In this document: positions 1 through 8,798 of the stretch, piece by piece
Layout of the letters: each line of letters begins with the position of its first letter
How positions within the stretch are numbered: position 1 is the first letter of the stretch
DNA from: Citrobacter sp. On2M
GTDB taxonomy: Bacteria; Pseudomonadota; Gammaproteobacteria; Enterobacterales; Enterobacteriaceae
Assembly: GCF_018035235.1 (NCBI RefSeq)
Contig: NZ_WPCV01000002.1
Span: 682,001 to 746,000, forward strand
Direction of reading: 5' to 3'
DNA length: 64,000 bases
Notes under the pieces: model-generated
What the model was told of the DNA's origin: nothing
The model's input: the letters and a program-made list of their open reading frames with translations, nothing else
The model's database searches: none
Made by a program: the position numbers and the translations under genes

Positions 1-550
1 CAGCGCAGGATTGCGCCCACCGTTGCTGGAGCGGATTAAACTCCGGGGTGATCCCTGCGTGATGTTGCAGCAGGCAATACTGTAAATACAAGCGCAGGAA
101 CTGAATATCACGGCACTCAAAGGGTTTTTGCAAGCGCCGGGAACAGAGGTTAATAAGCGCATGCAGGTTGGTGTCGTCATACAGCGTCCGCGCAATACCT
201 CGTTGTTTCAGCTCCATTTTTAATGCGGGCGTGAAATGCTGGGCGATAAAAGTCGGGCAAATTCGCAAACCACGGCGCAGCCACTGCAACAGACACAGGC
301 GCTGATTGAGCGGCGTTCCTTCGATCGTATAGCCACCATGTTGCGCGATGGTAATCGCGAGTCGATGATAACGCTGGATTTCGAGTCCTGCGCCAATAAT
401 ATCTTCCTGGACCGTGGCATCATCAACGCCATTGAGGCTGATAAAGGTTTGAGCCGTAGCGATTTGGCCGGGCAGGAAAAGCGTCAGCAGTACCTGGCAA
501 CGGCGCTGGGGAGCGGAAAGTACAGATGGCGGAGCAAGCGTTGACATCAT
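1..550 (-). CDS. csiE: CsiE, stationary-phase inducible protein (5' part, cut by window edge)
   Basis: Translating the minus strand from the ATG at 550 gives an open frame to the left edge (about 183 codons) that matches the N-terminal half of E. coli CsiE as I recall it: start MMSTLAPPSVLSAPQRRCQV, middle LRRGLRICPTFIAQHFTPAL, later CRDIQFLRLYLQYCLLQHHA. E. coli CsiE is about 426 aa, so the C-terminal half lies outside. Tandem ATG codons (550 and 547) follow a GGGAG about 10 nt upstream. The family is transcription-antiterminator/PRD-like and is induced in stationary phase (sigma S, cAMP-CRP) in E. coli, with no settled biochemical role. The 5' half is intact. Confidence 0.9.
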   Translation of the reverse strand, partial: MMSTLAPPSVLSAPQRRCQVLLTLFLPGQIATAQTFISLNGVDDATVQEDIIGAGLEIQRYHRLAITIAQHGGYTIEGTPLNQRLCLLQWLRRGLRICPTFIAQHFTPALKMELKQRGIARTLYDDTNLHALINLCSRRLQKPFECRDIQFLRLYLQYCLLQHHAGITPEFNPLQQRWAQSCA

Positions 551-954
551 CTGTAGGATCTCCCGTAAGTATGTTTGATAAGAATAGCTAAAGTTTGCTC
601 ATAGATTTGGGGAATGGAATGCTTTCCACCAGGAATGCTGGAGGGCGTCACAGAATTTTTCACGTGGGGATCAGATAGCGGGAGTGGAACGCAGCGCGTT
701 AATCCGCTTTTTCACTGTTTTATCTTTTGTTGAGATATAAAAAATGCCAGAGGGGGGAATGCTGGCGGAGGGTGGTATGAACATGCTCTCGCAGAGAAAG
801 GGTTCCGTTCACCTCAGCAGTGTCATTTCTCTGAAGCGCTGATACCCTTAACACGTTCACAGGGAGTATCGTTTCAGAGAAGTGAAAACTTTAGGTGAAC
901 GTAGCAATACGACGGAGGCAACAAATTCATTACCTCCGTAACAGCTGTCTGGCG
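551..954. other. Intergenic region, 404 bp, csiE promoter side and 3' flank of the sugar operon
   Basis: No gene is seen. On the minus strand the right part is the 3' flank of the SIS isomerase gene and the left part is the leader of csiE. The region holds a nested palindrome (806-901) and a smaller stem with 7-bp arms (about 913-940: ACGGAGG/CCTCCGT). A TGTGA-type half site on the minus strand near 645-655 could be part of a CRP site for csiE, but the other half is poor. Confidence 0.6.
806..901. repeat. Nested imperfect palindrome, about 96 bp
   Basis: Three pairs of complementary arms are nested. The outer pair is CGTTCACCT (806-814) with AGGTGAACG (893-901). The middle pair is CATTTCTCTGAAGCG (824-838) with CGTTTCAGAGAAGTG (870-884), two mismatches. 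The inner pair is GATACCCT (841-848) with AGGGAGTATC (861-870). CGTTCAC also recurs at 854-860. It lies just past the 3' end of the sugar operon, so it could be a transcript end structure, a small RNA or a degenerate mobile repeat. It is not an ERIC or REP sequence. Confidence 0.6.
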
Positions 955-1554
955 TTACCGCCCACGACTCAGCGTTAATCCCACATCGCCGCCCGGATGG
1001 ACCGCCAGCAGCGTTTCCTTTGAGTAGCCGCTCTCGCTCATCAGACAGGCACAGGCGGCGTCAAAGATAGCCAGCACCAGTAAAATAGAGGTGGTAGCCA
1101 ACATGTTCAACGGGTCAGCCTCTCGCTGGACACCGGTGGATATCACCAACCTCGACGCTTTAGCGATGGCCGAATCGGCGTTTTCAGTCACGCTCAGGAT
1201 TGGCACATTCCTCGCTGTTAGCCCTGGCAGCAGTCGGGTGAGTTCATCCGAATTTCCCCCACGCGACAGCATAATCACCAGGTCGTTAGCGCGTAAGAAG
1301 CCCAAATCGCCATGCGCTGCATCCGTCGCGTTGAGATAAATCGCCGGACGTTCCACGCAGGCAAGCATATGCGCGACTTTACGCGCCGCAATACCGGATG
1401 TACCGACGCCGGTAACGACGATTTTACCCTGACAACCGCGCAACTCCGCCATCAGCGACTGCCAGAGCGGTTCAGTCAAATGCTGCCCCAGACCCGCAAG
1501 GGCATCGCTATAGAGCTGGAATACGCCGCTGGCCTGAGACCATGAATCACTCAT
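955..1554 (-). CDS. SIS-domain sugar-phosphate isomerase (KdsD/GutQ-like, no CBS domains)
   Basis: 199 aa with a single SIS fold. KIVVTGVGTSGIAARK near residue 45, the segment DAAHGDLGF, LSRGGNSDEL and the late HPGGDVGLTL match the SIS domain of arabinose-5-phosphate isomerases KdsD and GutQ. The roughly 120-residue CBS pair that those enzymes carry is missing. Single-SIS arabinose-5-phosphate isomerases are known (c3406 of E. coli CFT073 is the case I recall), and 6-phospho-3-hexuloisomerases are also this short, so the substrate is open. Its ATG overlaps the kinase stop by 4 bp (ATGA), with GGAGGA upstream, so translation is coupled. It is the last gene of the operon. Confidence 0.75.
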   Translation of the reverse strand: MSDSWSQASGVFQLYSDALAGLGQHLTEPLWQSLMAELRGCQGKIVVTGVGTSGIAARKVAHMLACVERPAIYLNATDAAHGDLGFLRANDLVIMLSRGGNSDELTRLLPGLTARNVPILSVTENADSAIAKASRLVISTGVQREADPLNMLATTSILLVLAIFDAACACLMSESGYSKETLLAVHPGGDVGLTLSRGR

Positions 1555-3188
1555 GCGTCCTCCTGCATCAACTGGCGGTATTTCATATGGTCCTGATACA
1601 TCTCGTGGAACACCCGATATTTGCGATCGTAGTACTGCTTGATGCGATTGGTCTGCGGGGTGACCGTTTTACCAATCCGGCTCATTGCCGACATCGCTTC
1701 CGGGAAGGTGTCGAATACGCCTGCGGCGATAGTCCCCATCATGGCGCCGCCCAGCAGCATGGCTTCGCTCTCTTCAGGCAGTAGCATGGCGCAGCCAGTG
1801 GCGTTGGCATGCTCTTGGACGAAGATCGGGTTTTTCGTTCCGCCGCCGCTGGCCATAATCGTATCGATGGTATAGCCGCTTTGATTCATCGTTTCAATAA
1901 TATGGCGCGTTCCCAGCGCAATAGCCTGGATGGTCGCGAGGTACTGTAGCGCCATATCTTCCGGCGTGCGCGACAGTTTCAGTCCGGTGATCCCCCCCGT
2001 GAGTGTGGGGTTGGCACGCGGCGAGCGGTTGCCGTGGAAATAGGGCAAGATGTGCATGTCGCGGGTCAGAAAGGCGATATCTTCCGGCTCTCCGGCCATT
2101 TTACGCAGCAGCGCATTCAGTACTTCATAAATGGTTTGCCCCTGAGACTTCGCCTGGGTCAACAAGGTTTCGTAACAGGGATGCGACTGAATTACGTGGT
2201 CGATTAACGCCCCGGTTGCTGACTGTCCACCTTCGTTGAGCCAGTACTCCGGCAGTACTGCTGAGTAGTAAGGCCCCCAGACACCGCCGATAAAACGTGG
2301 CTCTTTGGAAATCGCCATGTGCCCGGTGGAGGTGCCGCCAATCAGTGCGACGCGGCGATCGAAATCAGCCACCTCGCCGGAAACACCGCAGGCACCAAGC
2401 GTGCCGAGCGTACCGGCGTGGGCATCGATGATCGAGACGCTGACCGCGGTTCCGGGTATCAGCCCCATTTCGCTGGCGGCGCGTGCTGACAGCCCGTGAC
2501 CAAGCGGTTCGCCCATAGTTTTCACGTAACGGCCAATTTTGGCGGCATCATGTTCCAGCAAGTCTTCCAGCCCAATCTGGCGGAAATAGCTGGCATCCCA
2601 TTTGTCTTCATGGCCCATGTAGGTCCATTTGCACACTGTTGAACACAATGAGCGCGTGTCATCGCCCGTTGCGCGCCATGTCAGGAAATCGGGCAGGTCA
2701 AAGTAATAACCTGCATTGGCCCACGTATTGGGCATATGTTGCTTCAGCCACAGCAGCTTTGGCGTCTGCATTTCCGGCGAAATAATGCCGCCAACGTAGT
2801 CCAGCACCCGATGATGCAGGGCGTTGATGCGTTCGGCCTGGGTAATCGCGCGGTGATCCATCCACACAATGATGTTTTGTTCACTGCGCCCGGACGGGCT
2901 GATGGTCAGCGGTTTACCTTCTTTATCCAACACCACCAGTGAACAGGTCGCGTCAAAGCCCAGACCTTTCACCTGGATAGGGTTGATATCCGACTGGTTA
3001 ATCGCATCGCGAACCGCGTTACACACTGCCTGCCAGATGTTATCGGAAGACTGCTCAACAAAATCGGCCTGCGGACGGTAAATTTCGATGGCCCGACTGG
3101 CCTGACCGACCATTCTGCCGTTGAGATCAAACACGCCAGCGCGGGCGCTTCCGGTTCCGACATCCACACCAATAAAGTAACTTGCCAT
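1551..3188 (-). CDS. FGGY-family pentulose (D-ribulokinase-type) carbohydrate kinase
   Basis: 545 aa, full length for the FGGY pentulose-kinase group. The N-terminal ATPase lobe begins FIGVDVGTGSARAGVFDLNG and the C-terminal lobe carries IMASGGGTKNPIFVQEHANA and LLGGAMMGTIAAGVFD. These kinases phosphorylate a ketose in the cytoplasm with ATP. Characterised relatives of this subgroup use D-ribulose. Upstream, 17 nt separate it from the permease gene, and downstream it overlaps the isomerase by 4 bp. LsrK (AI-2 kinase) is also FGGY but differs clearly at the N-terminus. The exact sugar cannot be read from the sequence. Confidence 0.85.
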   Translation of the reverse strand: MASYFIGVDVGTGSARAGVFDLNGRMVGQASRAIEIYRPQADFVEQSSDNIWQAVCNAVRDAINQSDINPIQVKGLGFDATCSLVVLDKEGKPLTISPSGRSEQNIIVWMDHRAITQAERINALHHRVLDYVGGIISPEMQTPKLLWLKQHMPNTWANAGYYFDLPDFLTWRATGDDTRSLCSTVCKWTYMGHEDKWDASYFRQIGLEDLLEHDAAKIGRYVKTMGEPLGHGLSARAASEMGLIPGTAVSVSIIDAHAGTLGTLGACGVSGEVADFDRRVALIGGTSTGHMAISKEPRFIGGVWGPYYSAVLPEYWLNEGGQSATGALIDHVIQSHPCYETLLTQAKSQGQTIYEVLNALLRKMAGEPEDIAFLTRDMHILPYFHGNRSPRANPTLTGGITGLKLSRTPEDMALQYLATIQAIALGTRHIIETMNQSGYTIDTIMASGGGTKNPIFVQEHANATGCAMLLPEESEAMLLGGAMMGTIAAGVFDTFPEAMSAMSRIGKTVTPQTNRIKQYYDRKYRVFHEMYQDHMKYRQLMQEDA

Positions 3189-3205
3189 AATTTTTTCTCC
3201 TGAAA

Positions 3206-4159
3206 TCAGGCTTTACGATTCTGTAATGCGATAAAGAGGATCAGCACCGCGCCCCACAGCGCCATCGTCAGATAGCTGCTAACCCCCAGCAAGTTAAGGC
3301 CGCTTTCCAGCATTTGCAGCACAATCAGCGCCAATACCAGGCCGATAATGCGTCCGAAGCCGCCATCCGGATTGATGCCGCCGAGTACGGAGGCAAGGAT
3401 GGTGACCAGCAGGTAGGACTCACCGTATCCGGCTTTTGCCGAGTTGAATTTCGCCATCATCAGAATGGCGGCGACCCAGCCGAGCAGGGCTGAAATAACG
3501 TACACGGAAATTTGTACCCGCACGGTATTCACGCCGCTGTAGCGGGTAGCCTGTTCATTGGAGCCGACGAGATAAAGACTGCGCCCCAGCGTGGTGTGCT
3601 CCAGCAGTACCCATAGCAGGATTGCCACCAGGAAAAAGAGCAACAGCGCCACCGGAATACCCGCAATCGTGGCGTTGCCAAGATACTGAATGGCAGTCGG
3701 GAAACCCGAAATCACCGTCCCGTTGGAGAGCAGAATATTCAGCCCGGAGATAAGTGTCATCGTGCCGAGGGTGGCGAGAATCGGTGAGACGCCGACCCAG
3801 GCAATCAGCGCGCCGTTGAGCGTACCGATAGCCACCGCCACGGCAGCGCCTGCCAGCAGCGCCAGCACCAGAAACAGCGGGTTATCCGGATGGGTGACGA
3901 TAATCGCTGCCATCACCAGCGAGCAGGCGTTCGCTCCGGCAATAATTGACAGGTTAATGCCGCCGGTCAGCATGGTCATACCCATTCCGAGGGCCAGCAT
4001 GCCGAGGATCGGTAACTGTGAGCCTATCGACTGGAAGTTAGCGACGCTAAAAAAGCGGCTGCCAAGTAGGGCTGAGAAGACCAGGACAACGACCACAATA
4101 ATGACGCATTGCAGACGAATGATGGCATCACCGGGTAAAAATCTGGCGATTGTTTTCAT
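3206..4159 (-). CDS. ABC sugar transporter permease (RbsC/LsrC-type), distal
   Basis: 317 aa from MKTIARFLPGD, an inner-membrane permease with about eight to ten hydrophobic helices and the RbsC-type signature ASVLGGINPDGGFG late in the protein. I chose the ATG at 4159 over a start 16 codons upstream because the shorter form has GGGAG seven nt ahead and begins 1 nt after the stop of the preceding permease, a typical coupled arrangement. With the neighbouring permease it should form the heterodimeric channel of the transporter. Confidence 0.85.
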   Translation of the reverse strand: MKTIARFLPGDAIIRLQCVIIVVVVLVFSALLGSRFFSVANFQSIGSQLPILGMLALGMGMTMLTGGINLSIIAGANACSLVMAAIIVTHPDNPLFLVLALLAGAAVAVAIGTLNGALIAWVGVSPILATLGTMTLISGLNILLSNGTVISGFPTAIQYLGNATIAGIPVALLLFFLVAILLWVLLEHTTLGRSLYLVGSNEQATRYSGVNTVRVQISVYVISALLGWVAAILMMAKFNSAKAGYGESYLLVTILASVLGGINPDGGFGRIIGLVLALIVLQMLESGLNLLGVSSYLTMALWGAVLILFIALQNRKA

Positions 4160-4160
4160 C

Positions 4161-5150
4161 TCAAAGCTCCCTTGCCAGTTTGCGTTTTTCGTTCCAGGCC
4201 GTGGCACTAATGCTGACCAGGATAATGGCGCCGCTGAACACGGTGTGCCAGTAAGAGGAGACGCTGAGCAGCGTCAGACCATTTTGTAAGAAGGCGAGCA
4301 GGACAACGCCGAGCAGGGTTCCGGTCAACGTACCGCGTCCGCCGCTCATGCTGGTTCCGCCGAGTACGACCGCCGCCAGCACCGTCAGCTCAAAACCGAG
4401 CAGCGAATTGGGCGCAACTGACTGGGTAATTTGCGCCTGAACCACGGCGGCAATGCCTGCCAGAATACCCATGTAACCATACACGTAGAAATGCAGCTTC
4501 AGCAGGTTCAGACCGAGGCGTGACGCTGCGTCGCGATTACCGCCCATGGCGTAAACCTGACGGCCAAGACGGGTATAGTTCATCAGCACAGCGGTAAAGA
4601 CGATCACCGCCGCCAGGCACAGCAGAGGCAGGGTCAGGCCGTAGTCGTAGCCATCTGCCGCGGTGAACGACAACCAGTTAATGCCGTTCATAAACCAGTC
4701 AGGGAAACCGTACAGCCAGGTGCCTTTGGTGGTGTAAACCAGAAGGCCGTAGTAGACGTTAAGCGTGGCGATGGTAATGATGATTGCCGGAACGCGCAGC
4801 CAGTAGACCAGGAAGCCATTAATCAGCCCAAGAAGCAGCCCCACCGCAATCGCAATGGTTAACGCCAGTGCGAAGTTGCCGCCGTGGCCGATCACCCAAC
4901 TGGCCATCGCATACTGGGCAATTGCGGTCATCGCCGGAAATGAGATGTCGATCCCGCCGGAAATCAACACCACAAACAACCCGCAGGCAAGAATGCCGAG
5001 AATCGCGTAGCTGGTGGCCACATCTGTCAGATTGCCGAGCGAGAGGAACTCATCGGTGCTGACACTTAGCCCAACCGCCAGCGCCACGACCAGCAGGCCC
5101 AGCCAGAATTCATGTTGCCCGATTAAACGGGAGAGATGCATCTTATTCAT
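4161..5150 (-). CDS. ABC sugar transporter permease (RbsC/LsrD-type), proximal
   Basis: 329 aa, polytopic. It has the family segments LISGGIDISFPAMTAIAQYA and AAVVLGGTSMSGGRGTLTGT, the conserved GG-x-S loop that contacts the ATPase in ribose/AI-2 class permeases. Its start overlaps the end of the ATPase gene by 8 bp (5143-5150), and its stop is 1 nt before the next permease ATG. Two different permeases with one double ATPase are typical of Lsr/Rbs-like importers for ketoses and similar sugars. Confidence 0.85.
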   Translation of the reverse strand: MNKMHLSRLIGQHEFWLGLLVVALAVGLSVSTDEFLSLGNLTDVATSYAILGILACGLFVVLISGGIDISFPAMTAIAQYAMASWVIGHGGNFALALTIAIAVGLLLGLINGFLVYWLRVPAIIITIATLNVYYGLLVYTTKGTWLYGFPDWFMNGINWLSFTAADGYDYGLTLPLLCLAAVIVFTAVLMNYTRLGRQVYAMGGNRDAASRLGLNLLKLHFYVYGYMGILAGIAAVVQAQITQSVAPNSLLGFELTVLAAVVLGGTSMSGGRGTLTGTLLGVVLLAFLQNGLTLLSVSSYWHTVFSGAIILVSISATAWNEKRKLAREL

Positions 5151-6657
5151 TGATTACCTCGACCACTTCAGCAATCTCCTCTTCACGGCAGTGATGAGGA
5201 TTAAATTCCGCCACCAGCCTGCCGCGACGCATCACCAGCACGCGGTGGCTGTTGTAATACGCTTCCGGAATTTCATCGCAAATCATCAGCACCGCCATAC
5301 CTTGTTCCGCCAGATCGCGGGCGATCTGGTAAATACCCTCTTTGTTGGCGATATCCACGCCAACAGTCGGGGAGTCGAGGATCAGAATGCGCGGATTGGT
5401 TGCCACCCATTTGGCAATGGCGATACGCTGGGCATTGCCGCCGGAAAGCGTTTTGACCGGCAGGTGCGGATCGGACACTTTGATATTCAGTTCGCGGATT
5501 AAATCGGCGACCAGCTTTTGCGCTTTACGATGATCGAGCAAGCCGCTACCGGTGTGCAGCTGATCAAAGACCGTGACGATGGTGTTGTCGTAGATCGACT
5601 GCTCCATGATCAGCCCCTGCGTCAGGCGATCTTCTGAGACGTAGCCGATCCCGTGCTTAATGGCGTCGTGGTTATTACGAAGCGTGACCGGCTGACCGTT
5701 AATATGCATCTCGCCGCTTTCCGGGTGCGTCATGCCGAACAGGCTCAAACAAAGCTCGGTACGCCCGGCGCCCAGCAGGCCGACAATGGAAACAATCTCG
5801 CCGCCATGCAGCGACAGATTAATGTTTTGGTATTTGCCTCTGCGGCTGAGGTTGCGCAGCTCAAGCAGGGGTTCTCGATCGTCGAATGATTTCTCCGGCA
5901 GCGGGCTGTAGTGGAAGCGTTGTCCGGTCATCAGGAAAGCCAGCTCGTGGCTGTCCAGTTCGCTGGCAGGGTACGTGCCCACCAGTTTGCCGTCGCGCAT
6001 CACGCTGATGCGGTCAGCGACTTCCATTACTTCATCCAGGCGATGGCTGACAAACACCACGCAAATGCCAGCCGCTTTCAGTTCGTTAACCACCTTCAGC
6101 AGGCCATTGACCTCCTGACGGGTCAGCGAGGCGGTGGGTTCATCCATAATGACCAGACGTGCATCGGCGGCAATCGCCCGGCAAATGGCGACCAGCTGTC
6201 GGTCGGCAATCGAGAGTTTTTCAACTTTTTTGTCGGGATCGATGTTCACACCGATACGCTTCATGGCTGCCAGCGCCTGCTGTTTCATAGCACCACGACG
6301 CACCCAGATATCACCGCCCGGCAGATAGCGGTTGACCGCGATATTTTCTGCGACGCTAAAGTTGGGGAACAGCGACAGGTCCTGATAAATAACCTGAATG
6401 CCATAATGGGAAGATAGCTGCGGCGTCAGGTGATGGAACAATTTTCCGTCGAGTAAAATCTGCGCGCCTTTTTCCGGGTGATAAACCCCGGAGATCACTT
6501 TAATAATGGTGCTTTTACCACAGCCGTTTTGACCCGCCAGACAGTGAACTTCGCCTTTTCTCAGCGTCAGATTCACGTTATCCAGCGCCAGCACGCCCGG
6601 GAATTGTTTGCTGATATTCTCAAGAGTGATAAATGCGGTGGTGTCTGTCATGGACAA
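5143..6657 (-). CDS. ABC sugar transporter ATP-binding protein, two nucleotide-binding domains (RbsA/LsrA-type)
   Basis: 504 aa. The N-terminal domain has Walker A GQNGCGKST near residue 45, a signature-like LSIADRQLVAI and Walker B LVIMDEPTASL. The C-terminal domain has a degenerate Walker A (GLLGAGRTEL), signature LSGGNAQRIAI and Walker B ILILDSPTVGVD. This asymmetric double cassette is diagnostic of the monosaccharide CUT2 importers. It powers the two permeases encoded next. The gap to the binding-protein gene upstream is 97 nt and contains a strong hairpin. Confidence 0.9.
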   Translation of the reverse strand: MSMTDTTAFITLENISKQFPGVLALDNVNLTLRKGEVHCLAGQNGCGKSTIIKVISGVYHPEKGAQILLDGKLFHHLTPQLSSHYGIQVIYQDLSLFPNFSVAENIAVNRYLPGGDIWVRRGAMKQQALAAMKRIGVNIDPDKKVEKLSIADRQLVAICRAIAADARLVIMDEPTASLTRQEVNGLLKVVNELKAAGICVVFVSHRLDEVMEVADRISVMRDGKLVGTYPASELDSHELAFLMTGQRFHYSPLPEKSFDDREPLLELRNLSRRGKYQNINLSLHGGEIVSIVGLLGAGRTELCLSLFGMTHPESGEMHINGQPVTLRNNHDAIKHGIGYVSEDRLTQGLIMEQSIYDNTIVTVFDQLHTGSGLLDHRKAQKLVADLIRELNIKVSDPHLPVKTLSGGNAQRIAIAKWVATNPRILILDSPTVGVDIANKEGIYQIARDLAEQGMAVLMICDEIPEAYYNSHRVLVMRRGRLVAEFNPHHCREEEIAEVVEVINE

Positions 6658-6706
6658 TACCCCTGCGAGCGCCCTGACGGACGCTGAGTGTTAGTTTGGT
6701 TGATAG

Positions 6707-6726
6707 CGCCGACCAGACGGTCGGCG
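6707..6726 (-). other. Intercistronic hairpin between binding-protein and ATPase genes
   Basis: CGCCGACC (6707-6714) pairs perfectly with GGTCGGCG (6719-6726) over a 4-nt loop. It sits about 30 nt after the binding-protein stop and has no T-run, so it looks like a 3'-end stabiliser or partial terminator. Such a stem would favour excess binding protein over membrane subunits. Confidence 0.55.
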
Positions 6727-6754
6727 TTAAGGTTCCCTGGTGTTGGCTAAAGCC

Positions 6755-7738
6755 TTAGAAACCAAGTGATTGTGCGTTGTCTTTGGTGACTTCGAGGATC
6801 TTATTAAAGCGGATCACTTTCTTCTCCGTGTCGATATCGGCTTTCCCTAAACCGTCGATACTCAGATCGGCATTGACTTCTTTGCCTTGCAACAGCTGAT
6901 CGGCGACCGTTACCAGCGCATAGCCCGCATCTTTTGGATCCCACAGCAGCGCTTTTTTGATATCACCGCGCATCAGGTAAGGCGCAGCTTGTGCTGGCAT
7001 GGCGATCCCGACGACGGCAATTTTATCTTTGGCGCGTTTTTTCTGTACAGCCTGACCCGCACCGATTGGACCCAGCGAGCCGAAACCAATAATCCCCTTC
7101 ATCTGCGGATAGGTTTTCATCAGATCCAGCGTCGTGGCGTAGGATTTATCGATGCTTTCCGCAACCGGCAGACGTGAAGTGACTTCGAACATTTCCGGAT
7201 ATTTTTCTTTCTGGTACTTGATTGCATAATCCGCCCACGCGTTATGCAGCGGGACCGTCAGCGAACCAACATAGATGGCATAACCCCCTTTGCCGCCCAT
7301 GTTTTTTGCTAGCTCATCGACGTTGGCTTGTGCGTATTTTTCACTATCGATGGTTTCGATATCCCACTGACCGATTTGCTCGTCTGGGGATTCGTGCGTC
7401 AGGACCACAATGCCTTTATCGCGCGCTTTTTTCAGTACTGGCTCAAGAACTTTGGCATCGTTCGGTACCACGATGATCGCGTTGACGTTTTTGGCGATCA
7501 GATCCTCAATCACTTTGACCTGCTGTGCCGGATCCGGCGTAGACGGACCGGTCTGGTAAGCGTTCACATCCAGTTTTTTTGCTGCTTCGTTAACACCGGT
7601 TTCCATGCGGTTAAACCAGGGAATACCGGTGACTTTGGCAACCACAGCAATTTCATATTTTTCCGCCGCAAAGGACGTGCCGGACAACATGCATGCAGAA
7701 ACCAGGGTTGCACTGAGTAATGCGAGTTTGAATTTCAT
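6755..7738 (-). CDS. Periplasmic sugar-binding protein of ABC transporter (RbsB/LsrB-like)
   Basis: 327 aa with a Sec signal peptide (MKFKLALLSATLVSACM, likely cut near SFA-AEK). The mature protein starts KYEIAVVAKVTGIPWFNRME, the typical first strand of the type-1 periplasmic binding fold (Peripla_BP_4), and carries IDDLIAKNV-like and VVPNDAKVLEPVLKKA segments. It resembles LsrB and RbsB in general, but the ligand residues cannot be assigned by eye. It is the first gene of the operon, with AAAGG 8 nt before the ATG. Confidence 0.85.
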   Translation of the reverse strand: MKFKLALLSATLVSACMLSGTSFAAEKYEIAVVAKVTGIPWFNRMETGVNEAAKKLDVNAYQTGPSTPDPAQQVKVIEDLIAKNVNAIIVVPNDAKVLEPVLKKARDKGIVVLTHESPDEQIGQWDIETIDSEKYAQANVDELAKNMGGKGGYAIYVGSLTVPLHNAWADYAIKYQKEKYPEMFEVTSRLPVAESIDKSYATTLDLMKTYPQMKGIIGFGSLGPIGAGQAVQKKRAKDKIAVVGIAMPAQAAPYLMRGDIKKALLWDPKDAGYALVTVADQLLQGKEVNADLSIDGLGKADIDTEKKVIRFNKILEVTKDNAQSLGF

Positions 7739-8159
7739 AGTTGTACCTTTTGTAGGGGGCAGGACATGTCACGGCGTGAAGTTAACAACGAATGGAAGAG
7801 GGAATGAACCACAAGTTTGATGAATGTGATCTATATCCGTTATTGTTAATTTATGGAAAATAAACAGTTATATTTTGGTTAAAATTGAGCGGATTTTTAT
7901 TGATGCGAATGAATTTAAAGTTAAAAAAAACATTAAAATTAAACCATTAATTAACATTCTATTTTCATTTAACTTAAGTTGTGGCGTAAAAAAGGGATTT
8001 AGGCTGACATTGATGAAGAATAAATTATCGAAATTGAGAACTGAATCGATACCGGAAAAGGGTGCTCAACTTTTTTTCGTTCGATGGTATCCTCGGCACA
8101 CTTGCGCCAAATACGGCATCATTATTTGTGGCGGTGTTGATTTTTAACGTGGAGAACTC
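7739..8159. promoter_or_regulatory. Divergent promoter region, sugar operon (left) and zevAB-like pair (right), 421 bp
   Basis: A strongly AT-rich gap between two divergent operons. No gene is convincing here. On the minus strand GATATAGATCACATT (about 7825-7841) matches the right half of the CRP consensus well and the left half poorly. An inverted pair TTAACAA (about 7782) and TTGTTAA (about 7843) flanks it at a distance. No GalR/LacI palindrome and no Zur-type or Ni-repressor G-tract operator was recognised. There is a T-rich stretch with GGTATCCT before zevA. Confidence 0.45.
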
Positions 8160-8798
8160 ATGCAAGGCGTTAAACGTATCATTATGACGTTGTTTCTCGC
8201 TGTCCTGTCCTTTGGCGCAGGTGCGCATCCCCACAGCTTTATTCATCTGAAAACCGAAGTCGTGAGCGAGAATGATCGGTTCGTCGCGCTAAAAATGCGC
8301 TGGACGATGGATGAAATCACGTCGGCGGATCTGCTCTACGACGCGGGGAATGCTAAACCTGGCGATGAAATTTGGAAGAAACTGGCGGCGGAAGTGATGG
8401 CCAACGTTCTCGGGCAGCACTATTTCACCGAAGTGTGGCACGATGGGAAAAAGGTAAAGTTTAAAAACAGACCGACGGAATATGGCATGGAGCGTGAAGA
8501 ACACCAGGCGGTGCTGACGTTCGTTCTGCCGCTGGCCGAAGCTCAACCACTGAGCGGTCAAAAATATACTATTTCAACCTTCGATCCGACCTACTACGTC
8601 GATATGAGCTATGACAAAGACAGCGACGCCCGGCTTTCGCAGACTATAAGCCAGCAATGCCATATTTCAATGCATACGCCGACGCCGAATGAACACATGC
8701 TGAGCTTTGCGCAGTCGCTGGATAAAGAAGACGCTCCGCCGGAGGATATGGAATTGGGTAAACAGTTTGCACAGACGGTGACACTGCAATGTCAGTAG
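8160..8798 (+). CDS. DUF1007 periplasmic protein, ZevA-like metal-uptake partner
   Basis: 212 aa with a signal peptide (MQGVKRIIMTLFLAVLSFGA) and a mature start HPHSFIHLKTEV, the typical His-rich N-terminus of DUF1007 proteins. Further on it has MRWTMDEITSADLLYD and FDPTYYVDMSYD, also family hallmarks. In Haemophilus influenzae the DUF1007 protein ZevA works with the permease ZevB in zinc uptake. By fusion and neighbourhood logic this pair should move a transition metal (Zn, Ni or Co). GGAG precedes the ATG by 6 nt. The last 10 bp overlap the permease gene. Confidence 0.75.
   Translation: MQGVKRIIMTLFLAVLSFGAGAHPHSFIHLKTEVVSENDRFVALKMRWTMDEITSADLLYDAGNAKPGDEIWKKLAAEVMANVLGQHYFTEVWHDGKKVKFKNRPTEYGMEREEHQAVLTFVLPLAEAQPLSGQKYTISTFDPTYYVDMSYDKDSDARLSQTISQQCHISMHTPTPNEHMLSFAQSLDKEDAPPEDMELGKQFAQTVTLQCQ

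Noticed and set aside
7875-8147. Open frame of 90 codons on the plus strand before zevA
   Set aside because: It is Lys/Ile/Asn-rich as AT-rich spacer would give, has no ribosome site and no recognisable motif.
8041-8159. Zur or nickel-repressor operator before the metal transport pair
   Set aside because: No palindrome like the Zur consensus and no G-tract with flanking TACT/AGTA was found.
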